Below, in pieces: positions 48,951-57,862 of a stretch of 64,000 nt of DNA (positions are counted from its first letter, which is position 1; every line of letters starts with the position of its first letter). This DNA is from Hyphomicrobiales bacterium (GTDB lineage Bacteria; Pseudomonadota; Alphaproteobacteria; Rhizobiales; Rhizobiaceae): NCBI GenBank assembly GCA_900470195.1, contig UEIJ01000005.1, forward strand, positions 248,001 through 312,000, read 5' to 3'. The notes under the pieces are model-generated. The model did not search any database. It had not been told where the DNA came from and saw only the letters and a program-made list of their open reading frames with translations. The position numbers were made by a program, and so were the translations under genes.

Positions 48951-50135
48951 TCATGGAGCAGCCGAAGCCCCTGCTCCAACCAGCCTGCCCGGCAGATAAA
49001 GCACGAGCGATGCCGCTCCCCTGATTGCGGAAGCCCCGTCCGCCAGAACCGCCTGTCCCGTCGTCTGGCCTGCCCGCGCATTCAACGCACCCAGCGAAAG
49101 GGTGCCATCGCTGACCAGAGCCATGAGTGACGGCGAAGACGCAAAGACATTGTGCGCGCCGCCATCCAGATCGGTCGCGTCTATCACCGCTATTCCATAT
49201 TTCTGGAGCGTCGGAATACTGGTGCCGTCCCCTACCCGCGCATGACCGCCGGTAATGAGGGATGAGACGCCGAGCGCGCGGTCGCTGCGCGAGGTCATCA
49301 CCGCTGTCGGACGCGGCATGGGGTCGATATCCCTTATCTGCTTTTCAAACACGTCGAGGTCGATGTCCGGTGCGGCGAGCAGCAGCGCCGTGATGCGACG
49401 CAGCACATCCTTCTCGCCGCGCAGCGACAGGGTTCTCAATGCCTCCATGGTAACGAAGCCGCCCATGGAGTGCCCGACGAGAACGATACGCTCGGCCTTG
49501 CTGCGCGCAACAAGTTCGAGCAACCGCGCCAGACCGTCCCGCGCAAAGTCGGCGCTATCGCGGTCGTAGACATAAAGGCCCAGATCGCCGCCCGATGGCC
49601 AGGCATATTCAACCGCCACCGACTTCATCTTGTAGTCATGGACGAATTGCGCGGTGCGGAATGTGCTGTCGGCAAAATTATTGTTGTAGCCGTGCACGAA
49701 GATCAGGATTTCCCTGTCCTTCGGCCCCTGCTTCGCAAGGGCGGCATTCAATTGTGCGAGAAACTGCTCCGCATTGTCGTATGGCTGGAACGCCGTGGCT
49801 GCGAAATTTTTGGCCGGGTCGGGCTTGTAGCCGGTCGACTCGACCTGTCCTTTGACGTGGGCTGCTGGAATGCCGACATCGACCTGCGCGAAATTCAGTG
49901 TCTTGGAGCGATTTGAATTATAGGGTTGCGAGAAATCGTCGGAGCGCTGGCGGCTCGTCGCAACGTAGATAGGAACCACCGCCGCCGGCTTCGCGGGCTT
50001 GACGACGGCGGCTTCGGACGCTGCCACCGATTGCGGGCTCGAATTCGGTCCGTGCCACAACACGGCGCGGGGCGTGCCGCAGCCGGCAAGAATCAAAAAC
50101 GTTGCAAGCACACCAAGAAAAGCGTGTCGGGTCAT
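48951..50135 (-). CDS. Lipoprotein alpha/beta hydrolase (DUF900 family)
   Basis: This 394-residue protein has a lipoprotein signal (MTRHAFLGVLATFLILAGC, lipobox LAGC) and then an alpha/beta hydrolase of the DUF900 type. The oxyanion motif is FVHGYNNNFADS, and the nucleophile elbow is VGHSMGGFVTMEAL. An aspartate in LLAAPDIDLDVF and a late histidine in DGGAHNVF could complete the triad. It is probably anchored in the envelope facing the periplasm. The substrate is unknown. It is a single-gene unit. Confidence 0.88.
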   Translation of the reverse strand: MTRHAFLGVLATFLILAGCGTPRAVLWHGPNSSPQSVAASEAAVVKPAKPAAVVPIYVATSRQRSDDFSQPYNSNRSKTLNFAQVDVGIPAAHVKGQVESTGYKPDPAKNFAATAFQPYDNAEQFLAQLNAALAKQGPKDREILIFVHGYNNNFADSTFRTAQFVHDYKMKSVAVEYAWPSGGDLGLYVYDRDSADFARDGLARLLELVARSKAERIVLVGHSMGGFVTMEALRTLSLRGEKDVLRRITALLLAAPDIDLDVFEKQIRDIDPMPRPTAVMTSRSDRALGVSSLITGGHARVGDGTSIPTLQKYGIAVIDATDLDGGAHNVFASSPSLMALVSDGTLSLGALNARAGQTTGQAVLADGASAIRGAASLVLYLPGRLVGAGASAAP

Positions 50136-50414
50136 CGTCGCAGCGATCCGTTCCTGTCAGCCGGTCCCACGCGATTGAAAACAGGAAATCGGTTGCTTGG
50201 CAATGCATGGGCGAAACGGCTGCCTTCGACTTCCGCGATTCCGCTTGAAAGGTCGCCTGTCCCAACGATGGAAAATTCCGTTCGCATTTGCGGCGAAAGT
50301 TGGAATGGAAACATTCCGAAGGGCGATGGCTTTGCGAAGCAATGCCTTCAGATCGCATTCGCACCGGCTATCATGAATGCATAGTCGGCCATAGCAAGCG
50401 AAAGGAGATCACGC

Positions 50415-50510
50415 ATGAGCCATTATCTGCTCGCCAGCGGCGATCTTCTGGTCATTGCGGCGATAATCCTGTCGGTTGCCTATCTGTCCTGGAAACAATT
50501 TTCCAAGTAG
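50415..50510 (+). CDS. 31-residue single-span membrane protein (new small gene)
   Basis: AAAGGAGATC lies directly upstream (50401-50410), four bases from the ATG at 50415, giving one of the best ribosome-binding sites in the window. The product begins MSHYLLASGDLLVIAA, forms one hydrophobic helix of about 19 residues and ends SWKQFSK, so a C-terminal cytoplasmic basic tail is likely. The frame ends TAG at 50510. Family unknown; it may be a stand-alone membrane peptide. The 279-base gap before it holds nothing else I can support. Confidence 0.65.
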   Translation: MSHYLLASGDLLVIAAIILSVAYLSWKQFSK

Positions 50511-50558
50511 CAGGCCCACGGTCGGCATCTCACGAATTTTCTGAAGAGAAGGCGGTTC

Positions 50559-50775
50559 GGCGCCACTTTCGTGTCAACGTTCAATCTATCGATCTGTTGA
50601 GAGGAAAGTGGCGCGAGTGACGGGGCTCGAACCCGCGACCTCCGGCGTGACAGGCCGGCACTCTAACCAACTGAGCTACACCCGCGCATTTCTCGGCAGC
50701 CCTGAGGCTGCATCGCACCGGCGTTTCCGTCCGGTGTGAGCGGTCGTTTAAGGGGTTCTCGAACAAGTGTCAAGC
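50559..50775. repeat. 217-bp direct repeat, copy 1 (contains tRNA-Asp)
   Basis: This segment recurs at 51095-51311, offset by 536 bases, with only two mismatches seen (near 50593 and 50712). It includes the tRNA-Asp gene, its upstream region and the 3' flank, and starts with the hairpin arm GGCGCCACTTTC that also matches the tRNA end. Confidence 0.9.
50609..50685 (-). tRNA. tRNA-Asp (GUC), copy 1
   Basis: On the minus strand GCGGGTG pairs with CACTCGC to form the acceptor stem. The D-arm TAGCTCAGTTGGTTAGAG, the anticodon loop CCTGTCACG (GTC) and the T-arm GTTCGAGCC are all intact. CCA is encoded at the 3' end (50611-50609). Length is 77 bases including CCA. Confidence 0.96.
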
Positions 50776-50880
50776 GCGTGTTTGGAGAAGATTTGCGATA
50801 TTGGAAAAATCATTCACAGGACGTTTCAACGTCCGTTCAATGTCAGCAATTCCAAGCATTCCCAATTAAACTGAATCATT

Positions 50881-51057
50881 GGAAATGCTCGCTCTTTTTC
50901 TGCGCATTATCCTACGCAAAACCGCTTCGCACTTTTGCTGGAAAGGCTCGCTCTTTTTCTGCGCATTATCCTGCGCAAAACCGCTCCGCACTTTTGCTGG
51001 AAATGCTCGCTCTTTTTCCGCGCATTATCCTACGCAAAACCGCTCCGCACTTTTGCT
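50881..51057. repeat. Three tandem 59-bp repeats between the tRNA-Asp genes
   Basis: Units start at 50881, 50940 and 50999, each exactly 59 bases and differing at about five positions. Each contains CTCGCTCTTTTTC, GCGCATTATCC and CGCACTTTTGCTGGAAA. A partial copy continues at 51058. Similar but degenerate sequences lie upstream of the GST gene (near 6520-6550) and after ttcA (near 16640-16690). It is non-coding. Confidence 0.9.
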
Positions 51058-51094
51058 GGAAATGCGCTGGATGAAAAGAAGTGAAACGGCGGTG

Positions 51095-51311
51095 GGCGCC
51101 ACTTTCGTGTCAACGTTCAATCTATCGATTTGTTGAGAGGAAAGTGGCGCGAGTGACGGGGCTCGAACCCGCGACCTCCGGCGTGACAGGCCGGCACTCT
51201 AACCAACTGAGCTACACCCGCGCATTTCTCGGCAGCCCTGAGGCTGCGTCGCACCGGCGTTTCCGTCCGGTGTGAGCGGTCGTTTAAGGGGTTCTCGAAC
51301 AAGTGTCAAGC
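51095..51311. repeat. 217-bp direct repeat, copy 2 (contains tRNA-Asp)
   Basis: This is the second copy of the segment at 50559-50775. After 51311 the sequence diverges into the TetR-gene upstream region. It indicates a recent tandem duplication, or gene conversion keeping the two tRNA copies identical. Confidence 0.9.
51145..51221 (-). tRNA. tRNA-Asp (GUC), copy 2
   Basis: Sequence identical to copy 1, including the encoded CCA (51147-51145) and the GTC anticodon. Upstream sequence is shared for about 90 bases, so promoters are probably the same. Confidence 0.96.
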
Positions 51312-51508
51312 AAGGGTCATGAAGAAAGAATAAGATTTTTCGATTTTGCCGCAGAACGCCCGATTTACGGGCTTTTTCAATGACATCAAACTTATCCACA
51401 AGGCCGGACCATACCCCCGAAAGCGCACCGTCTTTCAGAATCACAGGCACCGCGCCATCCGGACACCCTCCCCGCCACAAAAGCAGGCACGAAACGCCGC
51501 TTGATTTC

Positions 51509-51526
51509 ATACCAACCAGTTGGTAT
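51509..51526. promoter_or_regulatory. TetR-type operator palindrome
   Basis: ATACCAAC (51509-51516), CA, GTTGGTAT (51519-51526) is a perfect 8-base inverted repeat with a two-base centre. It overlaps the likely -10 (TATTAT at 51523-51528) of the TetR gene, so autorepression is strongly suggested. Confidence 0.75.
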
Positions 51527-51547
51527 TATTTTGTCAGGAGCAAGAAC

Positions 51548-52165
51548 ATGGCACGCAAACAGAACCCATTGACCCGAACCAACCTGCTCGATGCAGCGTT
51601 GCACGTCATTCGCACGAAGGGTTACACGGCCACGACGGTCGATGACATCTGCGCAAGGGCATCCTTGTCCAAAGGCGCTTTCTTTCACCATTTCTCCAGC
51701 AAGGAGGATCTGGCCGTTGCCGCCGCGAACTACTGGTCGGAAACGACAGGCGCGCTTTTTGCCGATGCCGCCTATCACGCTCCCGAAGACCCGCTTGATC
51801 GCGTGCTGGCCTATGTCGAGTTGCGCAGGCAGCTCGTTCAGGGCGAACTGCCTGACTTCACCTGCCTCGTCGGCACCATGACGCAGGAGGTCTATGAGAC
51901 CAATTCCGTTATCCGGGATGCCTGCTGGGCCAGTATTTCAAGCCATGCGGACACGCTTGTCCCCGATATAGCAGCCGCGATGGAACGCTATGCGGTTGCC
52001 GGTGATTTCACCGCCGAAAGCCTCGCCCTTCATACCCAGGCCGTGATCCAGGGTGCGTTCATCATCGCCAAGGCAAGTGGCGACCCGCAGCGAGCGGTCG
52101 AGAGCATCGACCATCTCAAGCGATATATAAGCCTGCTCTTCAAACATCCCGCCACCGCCCACTAA
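51548..52165 (+). CDS. TetR/AcrR-family transcription regulator
   Basis: This 205-residue repressor has an N-terminal helix-turn-helix (residues 8-55: NLLDAALHVIRTKGYTATTV, DDICARASLSKGAFFHHF) followed by a ligand-binding helical domain. AGGAG precedes the ATG at 51548. An exact palindromic operator lies 22-39 bases upstream. The SRPBCC gene begins 27 bases after the stop, so the repressor probably controls both. The C-terminal domain resembles the 'TetR_C_33'-type with YVELRRQL. Ligand unknown. Confidence 0.92.
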   Translation: MARKQNPLTRTNLLDAALHVIRTKGYTATTVDDICARASLSKGAFFHHFSSKEDLAVAAANYWSETTGALFADAAYHAPEDPLDRVLAYVELRRQLVQGELPDFTCLVGTMTQEVYETNSVIRDACWASISSHADTLVPDIAAAMERYAVAGDFTAESLALHTQAVIQGAFIIAKASGDPQRAVESIDHLKRYISLLFKHPATAH

Positions 52166-52192
52166 ACTGAAAAGCGAAAAATGGAGGAAACC

Positions 52193-52636
52193 ATGCCCAG
52201 CACTATTCGTCTGCACCGTGTATTCGCCGCCAAGCCGGAAAAGGTCTATCGCGCATTCGTCGAGCCGGACGCGATGGCAAGCTGGTTGCCGCCTTACGGC
52301 TTTATCTGCACCGTCCATGAGATGGACGCAAAGGTCGGCGGCAAGCACAAAATGTCGTTCCGGAACTTCACGACAGGCCAGAGCCATTCTTTCGGCGGCA
52401 CTTATGTTGAACTCGTTCCGGGGGAAAAGCTTGTCTATACGGACAGTTTCGACGATCCGAACCTGCCGGGCGAAATGAAAGTCACGATCACGCTGAAAGC
52501 CGTTTCGGTCGGGACGGAAATCAATATCGAACAGCAGGGCGTGCCCGATATCATCCCCGCTGAAGCCTGCTATCTCGGCTGGCAGGAATCTCTCGAAAAA
52601 CTGAAGAAGCTGGTCGAGCCTGAAATCAACCAGTAA
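52193..52636 (+). CDS. SRPBCC (AHSA1/START-like) protein
   Basis: This 147-residue cytoplasmic protein has the START/Bet v1-like fold of the AHSA1 family. The opening IRLHRVFAAKPEKVYRAFVEPDAMASWLPP and the end CYLGWQESLEKLKKLVEPE are typical. Such proteins bind small hydrophobic ligands, and a few act as regulators or chaperone-like factors. GGAGG lies five bases before the ATG at 52193. It is co-transcribed with the TetR repressor; the shared ligand is unknown. Confidence 0.9.
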   Translation: MPSTIRLHRVFAAKPEKVYRAFVEPDAMASWLPPYGFICTVHEMDAKVGGKHKMSFRNFTTGQSHSFGGTYVELVPGEKLVYTDSFDDPNLPGEMKVTITLKAVSVGTEINIEQQGVPDIIPAEACYLGWQESLEKLKKLVEPEINQ

Positions 52637-52656
52637 TCCCACATCAGGGATCAGGC

Positions 52657-52688
52657 GCGGGGCGGGCAGCAAAGACTGCCCGCCCCGC
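52657..52688 (+). terminator. GC-rich hairpin after the TetR/SRPBCC operon
   Basis: GCGGGGCGGGCAG (52657-52669) pairs with CTGCCCGCCCCGC (52676-52688) around CAAAGA. There is no T run, so termination is plausible but may be Rho-aided. The remaining gap to nhaA is empty. Confidence 0.6.
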
Positions 52689-52910
52689 GTTATCGATTGA
52701 ATGGAATATCGGACAGAATTTCCCGTCTTCTTTGAGATACAACAAATCCGGTTTGCGCCTGTCACTCTAGAATGGCTCGGATGATGATGCGGCCATGACT
52801 TGAACCTTCGGAATTTGTGACTATCTTGCCCTTATGGCGTGTGCTGCGTGCGCCCAGGGACTGCCCTGAATACGGAGACTGTTTTTAACCGTTTCTATCA
52901 GGGAGCTGCC

Positions 52911-54092
52911 ATGGCTGGTCGCATTCAAAATACTATACGCAATTTTCTCGACAGCGAGTCGTCAGGTGGCCTGTTGCTCATAGCTTCAGCTATAGCGGCG
53001 TTGGCCGTTGCCAATTCCCAGCTTTCAGAAGCCTATTTCAGCGCTCTTCATGCCTATCTGGGGCCCCTTTCGGTCCAGCATTGGGTTAACGATGCGCTGA
53101 TGGCGGTGTTCTTCCTGATGGTCGGTCTGGAGATCAAGCGCGAGATGGTCGACGGTCACCTTTCGTCATGGCCGCGCCGGATTCTGCCGGGAGCCGCCGC
53201 AGCGGCTGGCATGGCGGTGCCGGCCCTGGTCTATCTTGCCTTCAATCTCAACAGCGGCGCTTCTCACGGTTGGGCCATCCCGGCTGCGACCGATATCGCA
53301 TTTGCGCTTGGCGTTATTTCGTTGCTTGGACCACGGGTGCCGACATCGCTGAAGGTGTTTCTCGCCGCCCTTGCCATCATCGACGATCTTGGCGCAGTGA
53401 TTATCATCGGGCTGTTTTATACGTCCGGCGTTTCATTGATGAATCTGGGGCTGGCCGCAGCAGTCGTCGGCGCCCTTCTGGCCTTGAACCTCACGGGCGT
53501 GAAGCGTCTGACGCCTTACTTGCTGCTGGGCCTCCTCCTTTGGTTCTTCACCTATCGTTCCGGTGTTCACGCGACGATTGCAGGCGTTCTGCTGGCGCTG
53601 ACCATTCCGATCAAGCGCACGCCCGCCAAGCCGGAATCGTCCATCTCGGAAAGCCCGCTACACCTGCTTGAGCATAGCCTGATCAAGCCGGTTTCGTTCA
53701 TCATCGTCCCCATATTCGGCTTCGCCAATGCCGGTGTCAGCTTTTCCGGCCTCGGCATGGAAGCACTCGTTGCGCCGGTGACGATGGGCGTCGCCGCCGG
53801 TCTGGCAATCGGCAAGCTCGTCGGTATTTTCGGCGCTGTGCTGCTGCTCGTAAAAAGCGGAACTGTAGGCCTGCCGGCCGGTGCAAGCTGGGCACAGATG
53901 CTGGGGACCACGCTTTTGTGCGGCATAGGCTTTACGATGAGCCTGTTTATCTCGCTGCTCGCCTTCGATGATGTGCTGCTGCAGAACGAAGCGAAGATCG
54001 GGATATTGATCGGTTCGCTTGTTGCCGGGCTTGCCGGTTTCATCGTCCTGCGCTTTGCAAAACGCGGCGACGGGCGAAACTTCAGTCAATAA
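52911..54092 (+). CDS. nhaA: Na+/H+ antiporter NhaA
   Basis: This 393-residue inner-membrane antiporter exports Na+ (or Li+) for protons and helps pH balance. The paired aspartates AIIDDLGAVIIIGLFY, the TM4 assembly region PAATDIAFALG and the C-terminal FTMSLFISLLAFDD are all present. About 12 spans. The start MAGRIQNTIRNFLDSESSGG at 52911 has GGGAG upstream; longer frames are unlikely. Confidence 0.95.
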   Translation: MAGRIQNTIRNFLDSESSGGLLLIASAIAALAVANSQLSEAYFSALHAYLGPLSVQHWVNDALMAVFFLMVGLEIKREMVDGHLSSWPRRILPGAAAAAGMAVPALVYLAFNLNSGASHGWAIPAATDIAFALGVISLLGPRVPTSLKVFLAALAIIDDLGAVIIIGLFYTSGVSLMNLGLAAAVVGALLALNLTGVKRLTPYLLLGLLLWFFTYRSGVHATIAGVLLALTIPIKRTPAKPESSISESPLHLLEHSLIKPVSFIIVPIFGFANAGVSFSGLGMEALVAPVTMGVAAGLAIGKLVGIFGAVLLLVKSGTVGLPAGASWAQMLGTTLLCGIGFTMSLFISLLAFDDVLLQNEAKIGILIGSLVAGLAGFIVLRFAKRGDGRNFSQ

Positions 54093-54112
54093 GCATCGTC
54101 CCATCATTCAAG

Positions 54113-54140
54113 GCGGGTATAGAAAGACTGCTATCCCCGC
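54113..54140. terminator. Hairpin between convergent nhaA and ecotin genes
   Basis: GCGGGTATAG (54113-54122) pairs with CTATCCCCGC (54131-54140) with one mismatch, and TTTG follows on the plus strand. The right arm overlaps the last codons of the ecotin gene. It is probably a two-way terminator. Confidence 0.6.
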
Positions 54141-54628
54141 TTTGCATTGTGCGTTTCGTCAGACGGCTTCCAGATTCTGTAGCGGATTTCAAAGCCGTCT
54201 TTCGCATAGATGACAATCGGGAGACGGCTATTATAGCGAAGCATGAAATTCTCGCCGCGCACAGGCACGAAATCGGTTCGTTTGCTGCCTTCCGGGCAAG
54301 CCATCAGCGTGCCCGACATGCGGTCGCTTGCCGCGAGGGTGAAATAGTCGAAGCCCCAGCCCTCAACGGTGCCCGGTGTCAAACTTCCGCCGAACCAGCT
54401 GATATTGCAGTCCACGGTTGCGTTGCGGCCCGCGATGATTTCCACTTTGGCATCGTGCTCATTCTCAAGCGGCGGAAGATGGATGACATAGCGGTAGGAA
54501 CCGGATGCCGCTGGAGGAAAAGCTTCGAGGTTCCTTTCAGATTCGGTCCTGTCCTCAGCGCTCGCGCCATGGGAAAGCCCGAAGCTGCCCGCGATCAGCG
54601 CTATCTGTAAGAATTGTCTCACTTTCAT
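54131..54628 (-). CDS. eco: Ecotin-type serine protease inhibitor
   Basis: This is a 165-residue periplasmic protein with a signal peptide (MKVRQFLQIALIAGSFGLS, cleavage probably after ASA). The body matches ecotin: TVEGWGFDYFTL, LMACPEG and MLRYNSRLPIVIYAKDG are near-identical to the E. coli inhibitor. The disulphide cysteines are C74 (VDCNI) and C111 (MACPEG). By alignment, the P1 residue is Leu108 (GTL-MACP) where E. coli has Met84. Ecotin forms a dimer that blocks trypsin-fold proteases such as neutrophil elastase. The gene is alone. Confidence 0.92.
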   Translation of the reverse strand: MKVRQFLQIALIAGSFGLSHGASAEDRTESERNLEAFPPAASGSYRYVIHLPPLENEHDAKVEIIAGRNATVDCNISWFGGSLTPGTVEGWGFDYFTLAASDRMSGTLMACPEGSKRTDFVPVRGENFMLRYNSRLPIVIYAKDGFEIRYRIWKPSDETHNAKRG

Positions 54629-54694
54629 GGTCGTGCTCTCGTTTTCTATCTGGTTCCCGCTATCGCAATAACGGAAAGGCGTCTGCCGGAAATT

Positions 54695-57600
54695 TCACTC
54701 TTGCACGGTTTCCGAAGCTGAATCCTTTTTCTCCTCAGACCGCCTGCCCAAGCGCTCCGGCAGATACTCGGCCAGACGCTGAATAACGAAATAGAGACCG
54801 GGGGTGAGAAGCAATCCCAGAGTGGTCGCGGCGACCATCCCGCCGAAGATAGTGACGCCGACGGCCTGTCTTGCGCCTGCCCCGGCACCAGACGAAAGGA
54901 TGAGAGGCAGAATGCCGAGGATGAAGGAAACGGCTGTCATCATGACCGCACGAAAACGCTGTTCGGCACCGGCACGGGCTGCCTCCCCGGCTGTCAGACC
55001 GGCCTCGCGCTGCTCCTTGGCGAATTCCACAATCAGGATCGCATTTTTTGCGGCAAGCCCGATCAGCAACACCATCGCGATCTGCACATAGAGACTGTTC
55101 TGCAGCCCGAAGAATGTGAGACCCGCGACAGCGCCCAGCAGCGCCGCGCCCAATGACAGGATGACGATTGCGGGCAAGGCCCAGCTTTCATATTGGGCGA
55201 CAAGGAAAAGATAGGCGAAAAGGAAAGCAAGCGCGAAGACGATCGCCTCCTGACCGCTGCTCCTTCTTTCCTGGAAGGACAATCCGGACCATTCATAGCC
55301 ATAGCCTTCCGGCAAGGTTTCCGAAGCAACCTGCTCCATCGCCGTCATGGCCTGTCCGCTGCTCCAACCCGGAGCGGTTACCGCATTCACCTGCGCCGAA
55401 GCCGAAAGATTGTATCGGGTGATGACGAACGGTGCCAGCACCGTGGTCAGCGACACCACACTTCTTAGCGGCACCATGGCTCCGCTGCGGTTCCTGACAT
55501 GGAGTTTGAGAATATCCTCGCTGTGGGCGCGGAAGTCGGAATCGGCCTGCAGATTGACCTGAAATACCCGTCCGTTCAGCGTGAAATCATTGACGTAGCG
55601 CGAGCCGAAATTCGCACCGATAGAGGCATAAATATCCGATACGCTGAGGCCAAGGGCTTCGGCGCGGGAACGATCGACATCGACATAGATCTGCGGGACA
55701 TTGGCGTTGAACGTGGTTGCCGCGCCGCCGATCTCCGGCCGCTGATTGAAGTAGCCGAGCAAGGCGCCTGTCACCTGCGCTATTTCCTGCGGAGGCTGAC
55801 CCTGCAAGGCTTGCAAACGGAAATCGAGGCCGCCAACTGCGCCCATGCCAGCGATTGCGGGGGGCGCGAATACCGCAACATTTGCGCCCGGCACCTGCGA
55901 GAACTGCGCGCGCAAGCCATTGACGATATTGTTGAGCTGCAATGCCTTCGTCTCGCGGTCCGCCCATGGCGCAAGCGCTGCAACGGCCATGGCGCTATTG
56001 GGCGTGCTCGTTGATTGCAGGATGCTGAACCCCGCGACCGTTATGACGTCCTGAACGCCTTCGGTCTCGCTCAGGACCTTGCGCACATTCTCAACGATCA
56101 GGTTTGTGCGGTCGAGCGAAGCGGCGCTTGGAAGCTGTATATCGACAAAGAGCGCGCCCTGATCTTCATCAGGCAGGAAGGTTGCAGGAAGATTGACGAA
56201 GACGAAATAGGCCAGCACGAAACACGCAATCACACCTGCAACCGGTATAATCCAGTGCTTCACCAGAATGCCGACGATCTTGCCGTAGCCCTTGCGGGTT
56301 TTCTCCATGAAATTTGAAAACCACGCCAGCGGGCCGCGACGGTAACCGCCTTCGCCATGCCTGAGCAGAAACGCCGCAAGCGCCGGGCTGAGCGTCAGGG
56401 CGACGAATGAAGAAAGTACCAGAGCCGAAGAGATGGTGACTGCGAACTGCCGGTAAAGCTGTCCGCCAATCCCTTCGAGAAAGGCGGTCGGCGTAACCAC
56501 CGCCAGAAGGACGAGCGTCGTGGAAATGATCGGCCCGGTGATCTGGTGCATCGCCTTGCGCGTTGCTTCGACAACCGAAATCTCCGGCTCATCCTCCAGC
56601 ACATGCTTGACGTTTTCCACGACCAGGATTGCATCGTCCACCACAAGCCCGATGGCAAGGACGAGGGCCAGCAGCGAGATCATGTTCAGCGAATAGCCGA
56701 CAGCAAACAGCACCGCCACCGCGCCCAGCATCGAGACCGGTATGGCCAGCGCCGAAATCAGCGTTGCCCGCCAGTCCTGCAGGAAGATGAATGTGACTGC
56801 GAGCACGATCACGAAAGCCTCGAACAATGTTCGTGTCGTCAGTTGCAGGCTGGCCTCGACGAACCGTGTCGCATCGTAGACAACATGATATTGCAGCCCC
56901 GCAGGAAATCTCGATGACAGGCGCTCAAGCTCTGCTTCCACGGCTGACGCGGTCTGGATCGCATTGGCGCCGGGCGACTGGTTGATCTGCAACATCGCCG
57001 ATTCATGGCCGGCAAAACTTGCTCTCGAAGCATAGTTGCGAGCGCCAAGCTCAAGGCGCGCGATGTCGCGCAGGAACACTTTTGCACCGTCCGCCCCGGT
57101 ACGAACGACAATGTTTCCAAATTCCTCCGTATCGCGAAGCCGCCCCTCTGCCACCAGCGTATATTGCAGCTCCGTGCCCACACGCATGGGCGGCGCGCCT
57201 GCCTGACCGAGCGTCGCCTGAATATTCTGGCGCTGGATCGCCGCCGAAACCTCGTCAACCGTGATGCCGAGCGCGTCCATTCGTTGCGGATTGAGCCAGA
57301 CGCGCATCGAATATTCCGATGCGCCGACAACGCTCGCTTCACCGACACCGGGCACGCGGGCCAGCGCATCGACAATCGTGGTCGTGGCGAAATTGGTGAT
57401 TTCCAGTGCGTTCAGGCTGTCGTCCGGCGAGTAGAACGCTATGCCCAACACGAAATCCGGTGAGCGGGACCGGACCGATACGCCCTGTTGCGCCACGGCT
57501 GCTGGCAGACGGGAGATCGCCAGTTGCGCGCGGTTCTGAACATTGATCTGCGCGAGCTCGGGATCGGTCCCCACTTCAAAAGTGACGGACAGCGAATATT

Positions 57601-57862
57601 GCCCGGCATTGGAGCTGGTGGATGACATATACATCATGCCATCGACACCGTTGATGGCCGTTTCCAGAGGCCCGCCGACAACATCGGCGATCACCTCCGC
57701 GCTCGCGCCGGGGTAAGCGGCCGATACATTCACCGTTGGCGGTGTGATCTGCGGATATTGCTGGACAGGCAATGAAAAGATCGCAATCGCACCGGCAATG
57801 GAAATGATGATCGAGATGACGATTGCGAGGCGGGTTCGCCTTATGAAGATTTCGGAAATCAT
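54695..57862 (-). CDS. RND-family efflux pump, HAE1 (AcrB-like) inner-membrane subunit
   Basis: This is a 1055-residue multidrug exporter with 12 membrane spans in two repeats and two large periplasmic loops. HAE1 features include the N-terminal [37 protein letters not shown], with the TM4 aspartate pair of the proton relay, and [22 protein letters not shown]. The gene overlaps the MFP gene by four bases (ATGA). It resembles Brucella Bep-type pumps, but I cannot say which. No outer-membrane channel gene is adjacent, so a shared TolC-like (BepC) partner is likely. Confidence 0.93.
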   Translation of the reverse strand: MISEIFIRRTRLAIVISIIISIAGAIAIFSLPVQQYPQITPPTVNVSAAYPGASAEVIADVVGGPLETAINGVDGMMYMSSTSSNAGQYSLSVTFEVGTDPELAQINVQNRAQLAISRLPAAVAQQGVSVRSRSPDFVLGIAFYSPDDSLNALEITNFATTTIVDALARVPGVGEASVVGASEYSMRVWLNPQRMDALGITVDEVSAAIQRQNIQATLGQAGAPPMRVGTELQYTLVAEGRLRDTEEFGNIVVRTGADGAKVFLRDIARLELGARNYASRASFAGHESAMLQINQSPGANAIQTASAVEAELERLSSRFPAGLQYHVVYDATRFVEASLQLTTRTLFEAFVIVLAVTFIFLQDWRATLISALAIPVSMLGAVAVLFAVGYSLNMISLLALVLAIGLVVDDAILVVENVKHVLEDEPEISVVEATRKAMHQITGPIISTTLVLLAVVTPTAFLEGIGGQLYRQFAVTISSALVLSSFVALTLSPALAAFLLRHGEGGYRRGPLAWFSNFMEKTRKGYGKIVGILVKHWIIPVAGVIACFVLAYFVFVNLPATFLPDEDQGALFVDIQLPSAASLDRTNLIVENVRKVLSETEGVQDVITVAGFSILQSTSTPNSAMAVAALAPWADRETKALQLNNIVNGLRAQFSQVPGANVAVFAPPAIAGMGAVGGLDFRLQALQGQPPQEIAQVTGALLGYFNQRPEIGGAATTFNANVPQIYVDVDRSRAEALGLSVSDIYASIGANFGSRYVNDFTLNGRVFQVNLQADSDFRAHSEDILKLHVRNRSGAMVPLRSVVSLTTVLAPFVITRYNLSASAQVNAVTAPGWSSGQAMTAMEQVASETLPEGYGYEWSGLSFQERRSSGQEAIVFALAFLFAYLFLVAQYESWALPAIVILSLGAALLGAVAGLTFFGLQNSLYVQIAMVLLIGLAAKNAILIVEFAKEQREAGLTAGEAARAGAEQRFRAVMMTAVSFILGILPLILSSGAGAGARQAVGVTIFGGMVAATTLGLLLTPGLYFVIQRLAEYLPERLGRRSEEKKDSASETVQE

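Noticed and set aside
50881..51057. Three regular repeats considered as a CRISPR array
   Set aside because: The units are directly adjacent with no unique spacers, and no cas genes are near.
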